Shown here: positions 63,932-64,000 of the stretch, one piece after another
Position numbering within the stretch: position 1 is the stretch's first letter
Layout: the number at the start of each line of letters is the position of its first letter
Assembly: GCA_018139225.1 (NCBI GenBank)
Contig: JAGSNX010000003.1
Span: forward strand, 62,001 to 126,000
DNA length: 64,000 bases
Direction: 5' to 3'
Source of the DNA: Microvirga sp. SRT01
GTDB lineage: Bacteria; Pseudomonadota; Alphaproteobacteria; Sphingomonadales; Sphingomonadaceae
Notes under the pieces: model-generated
Databases searched by the model: none
Seen by the model: only the letters and a program-made list of their open reading frames with translations
What the model was told of the DNA's origin: nothing
Made by a program: the position numbers and the translations under genes

Positions 63932-64000
63932 GCCGCGATTTCCGAGTCGTACCGGTCGGTCACCGTCAGTTCGCAGACATCGTCCGTACCGATCACGACC
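63892..64000 (-). CDS. C-terminal end of a gene that runs off the right edge
   Basis: An open minus-strand frame enters from the right edge and ends at 63892 with the peptide DRYDSEIAAWDGIVRTAARW near its C-terminus. It is coding-like in composition but too short to assign to a family. It overlaps the annotated start of the MpaB-type gene by 40 bases. Confidence 0.4.
   Translation of the reverse strand, partial: VVIGTDDVCELTVTDRYDSEIAAWDGIVRTAARWH

Overview
The window looks like a stretch of chromosome from a GC-rich alphaproteobacterium of the sphingomonad type (Sphingomonas or a close relative). The evidence is the gene content and order (bolA next to a J-domain gene, infA-maf-RNase E/G-yacG-tRNA-Phe, GTA-type phage genes in one block, PEPxxWA-CTERM proteins, a membrane pyrophosphatase, type-B L36), the frequent ATGA/GTGA gene overlaps, and the many short palindromic intergenic repeats. 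No rRNA, CRISPR array, integrase or transposase gene was seen.

Layout. 1-4.5 kb: the tail of an AI-2E-type permease, a MaoC-like dehydratase, a ModE-like regulator, and a J-domain gene divergent from a tightly coupled bolA-GST-Nudix-alpha/beta hydrolase operon. 4.8-7.3 kb: a lipoprotein resembling transferrin-binding proteins with its own Slam outer-membrane translocator. 7.4-17.6 kb: housekeeping genes (nusB, thiL, hppA, infA, maf, RNase E/G, yacG, tRNA-Phe), a serine beta-lactamase-like hydrolase and a DNA methyltransferase fused to a nuclease-like domain. 17.7-21.4 kb: an unusual two-gene unit, in which a single polypeptide joins a DegT/StrS-type sugar aminotransferase to a two-nucleotide-fold flavoprotein, coupled to a family 2 glycosyltransferase. 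21.3-38.6 kb: two different L,D-transpeptidases, rpmJ with an overlapping HAD gene, peptidases and hydrolases, gpmA, purEK, an M16 peptidase, clpB and a pseudouridine synthase. 39.4-40.5 kb: an OmpA-type porin with a 22-proline linker.

40.6-54.9 kb, minus strand: a compact and apparently complete gene transfer agent (GTA) structural cluster. It runs from a small-terminase-like gene through terminase, portal, DUF6127-like protein, prohead protease, capsid, connector, DUF3168, major tail protein, GTA-gp10, chaperone, short tape measure, DUF2460 fusion, DUF2163, NlpC/P60 peptidase and hub to a DUF2793 fibre protein. It has no integrase, lysis or replication genes. A textbook -35/-10 pair with a 15-bp palindrome over the -35 end lies upstream of the first gene. 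The large TIM-barrel-like domain is attached to the DUF2460 distal tail protein, while the hub protein is about half the length I recall for the Rhodobacter homologue.

55-64 kb: two PEP-CTERM proteins facing each other, methionine aminopeptidase with a recent 43-bp duplication at its 3' end, a DUF983 protein, a short-chain dehydrogenase with cupin, SRPBCC and thiolase genes, a Crp/Fnr regulator and an MpaB-type oxygenase. Several palindromic repeat families, including two copies of a 145-bp MITE-like element about 52 kb apart, fill the gaps between genes. All functions are read from sequence motifs; no database search was run.
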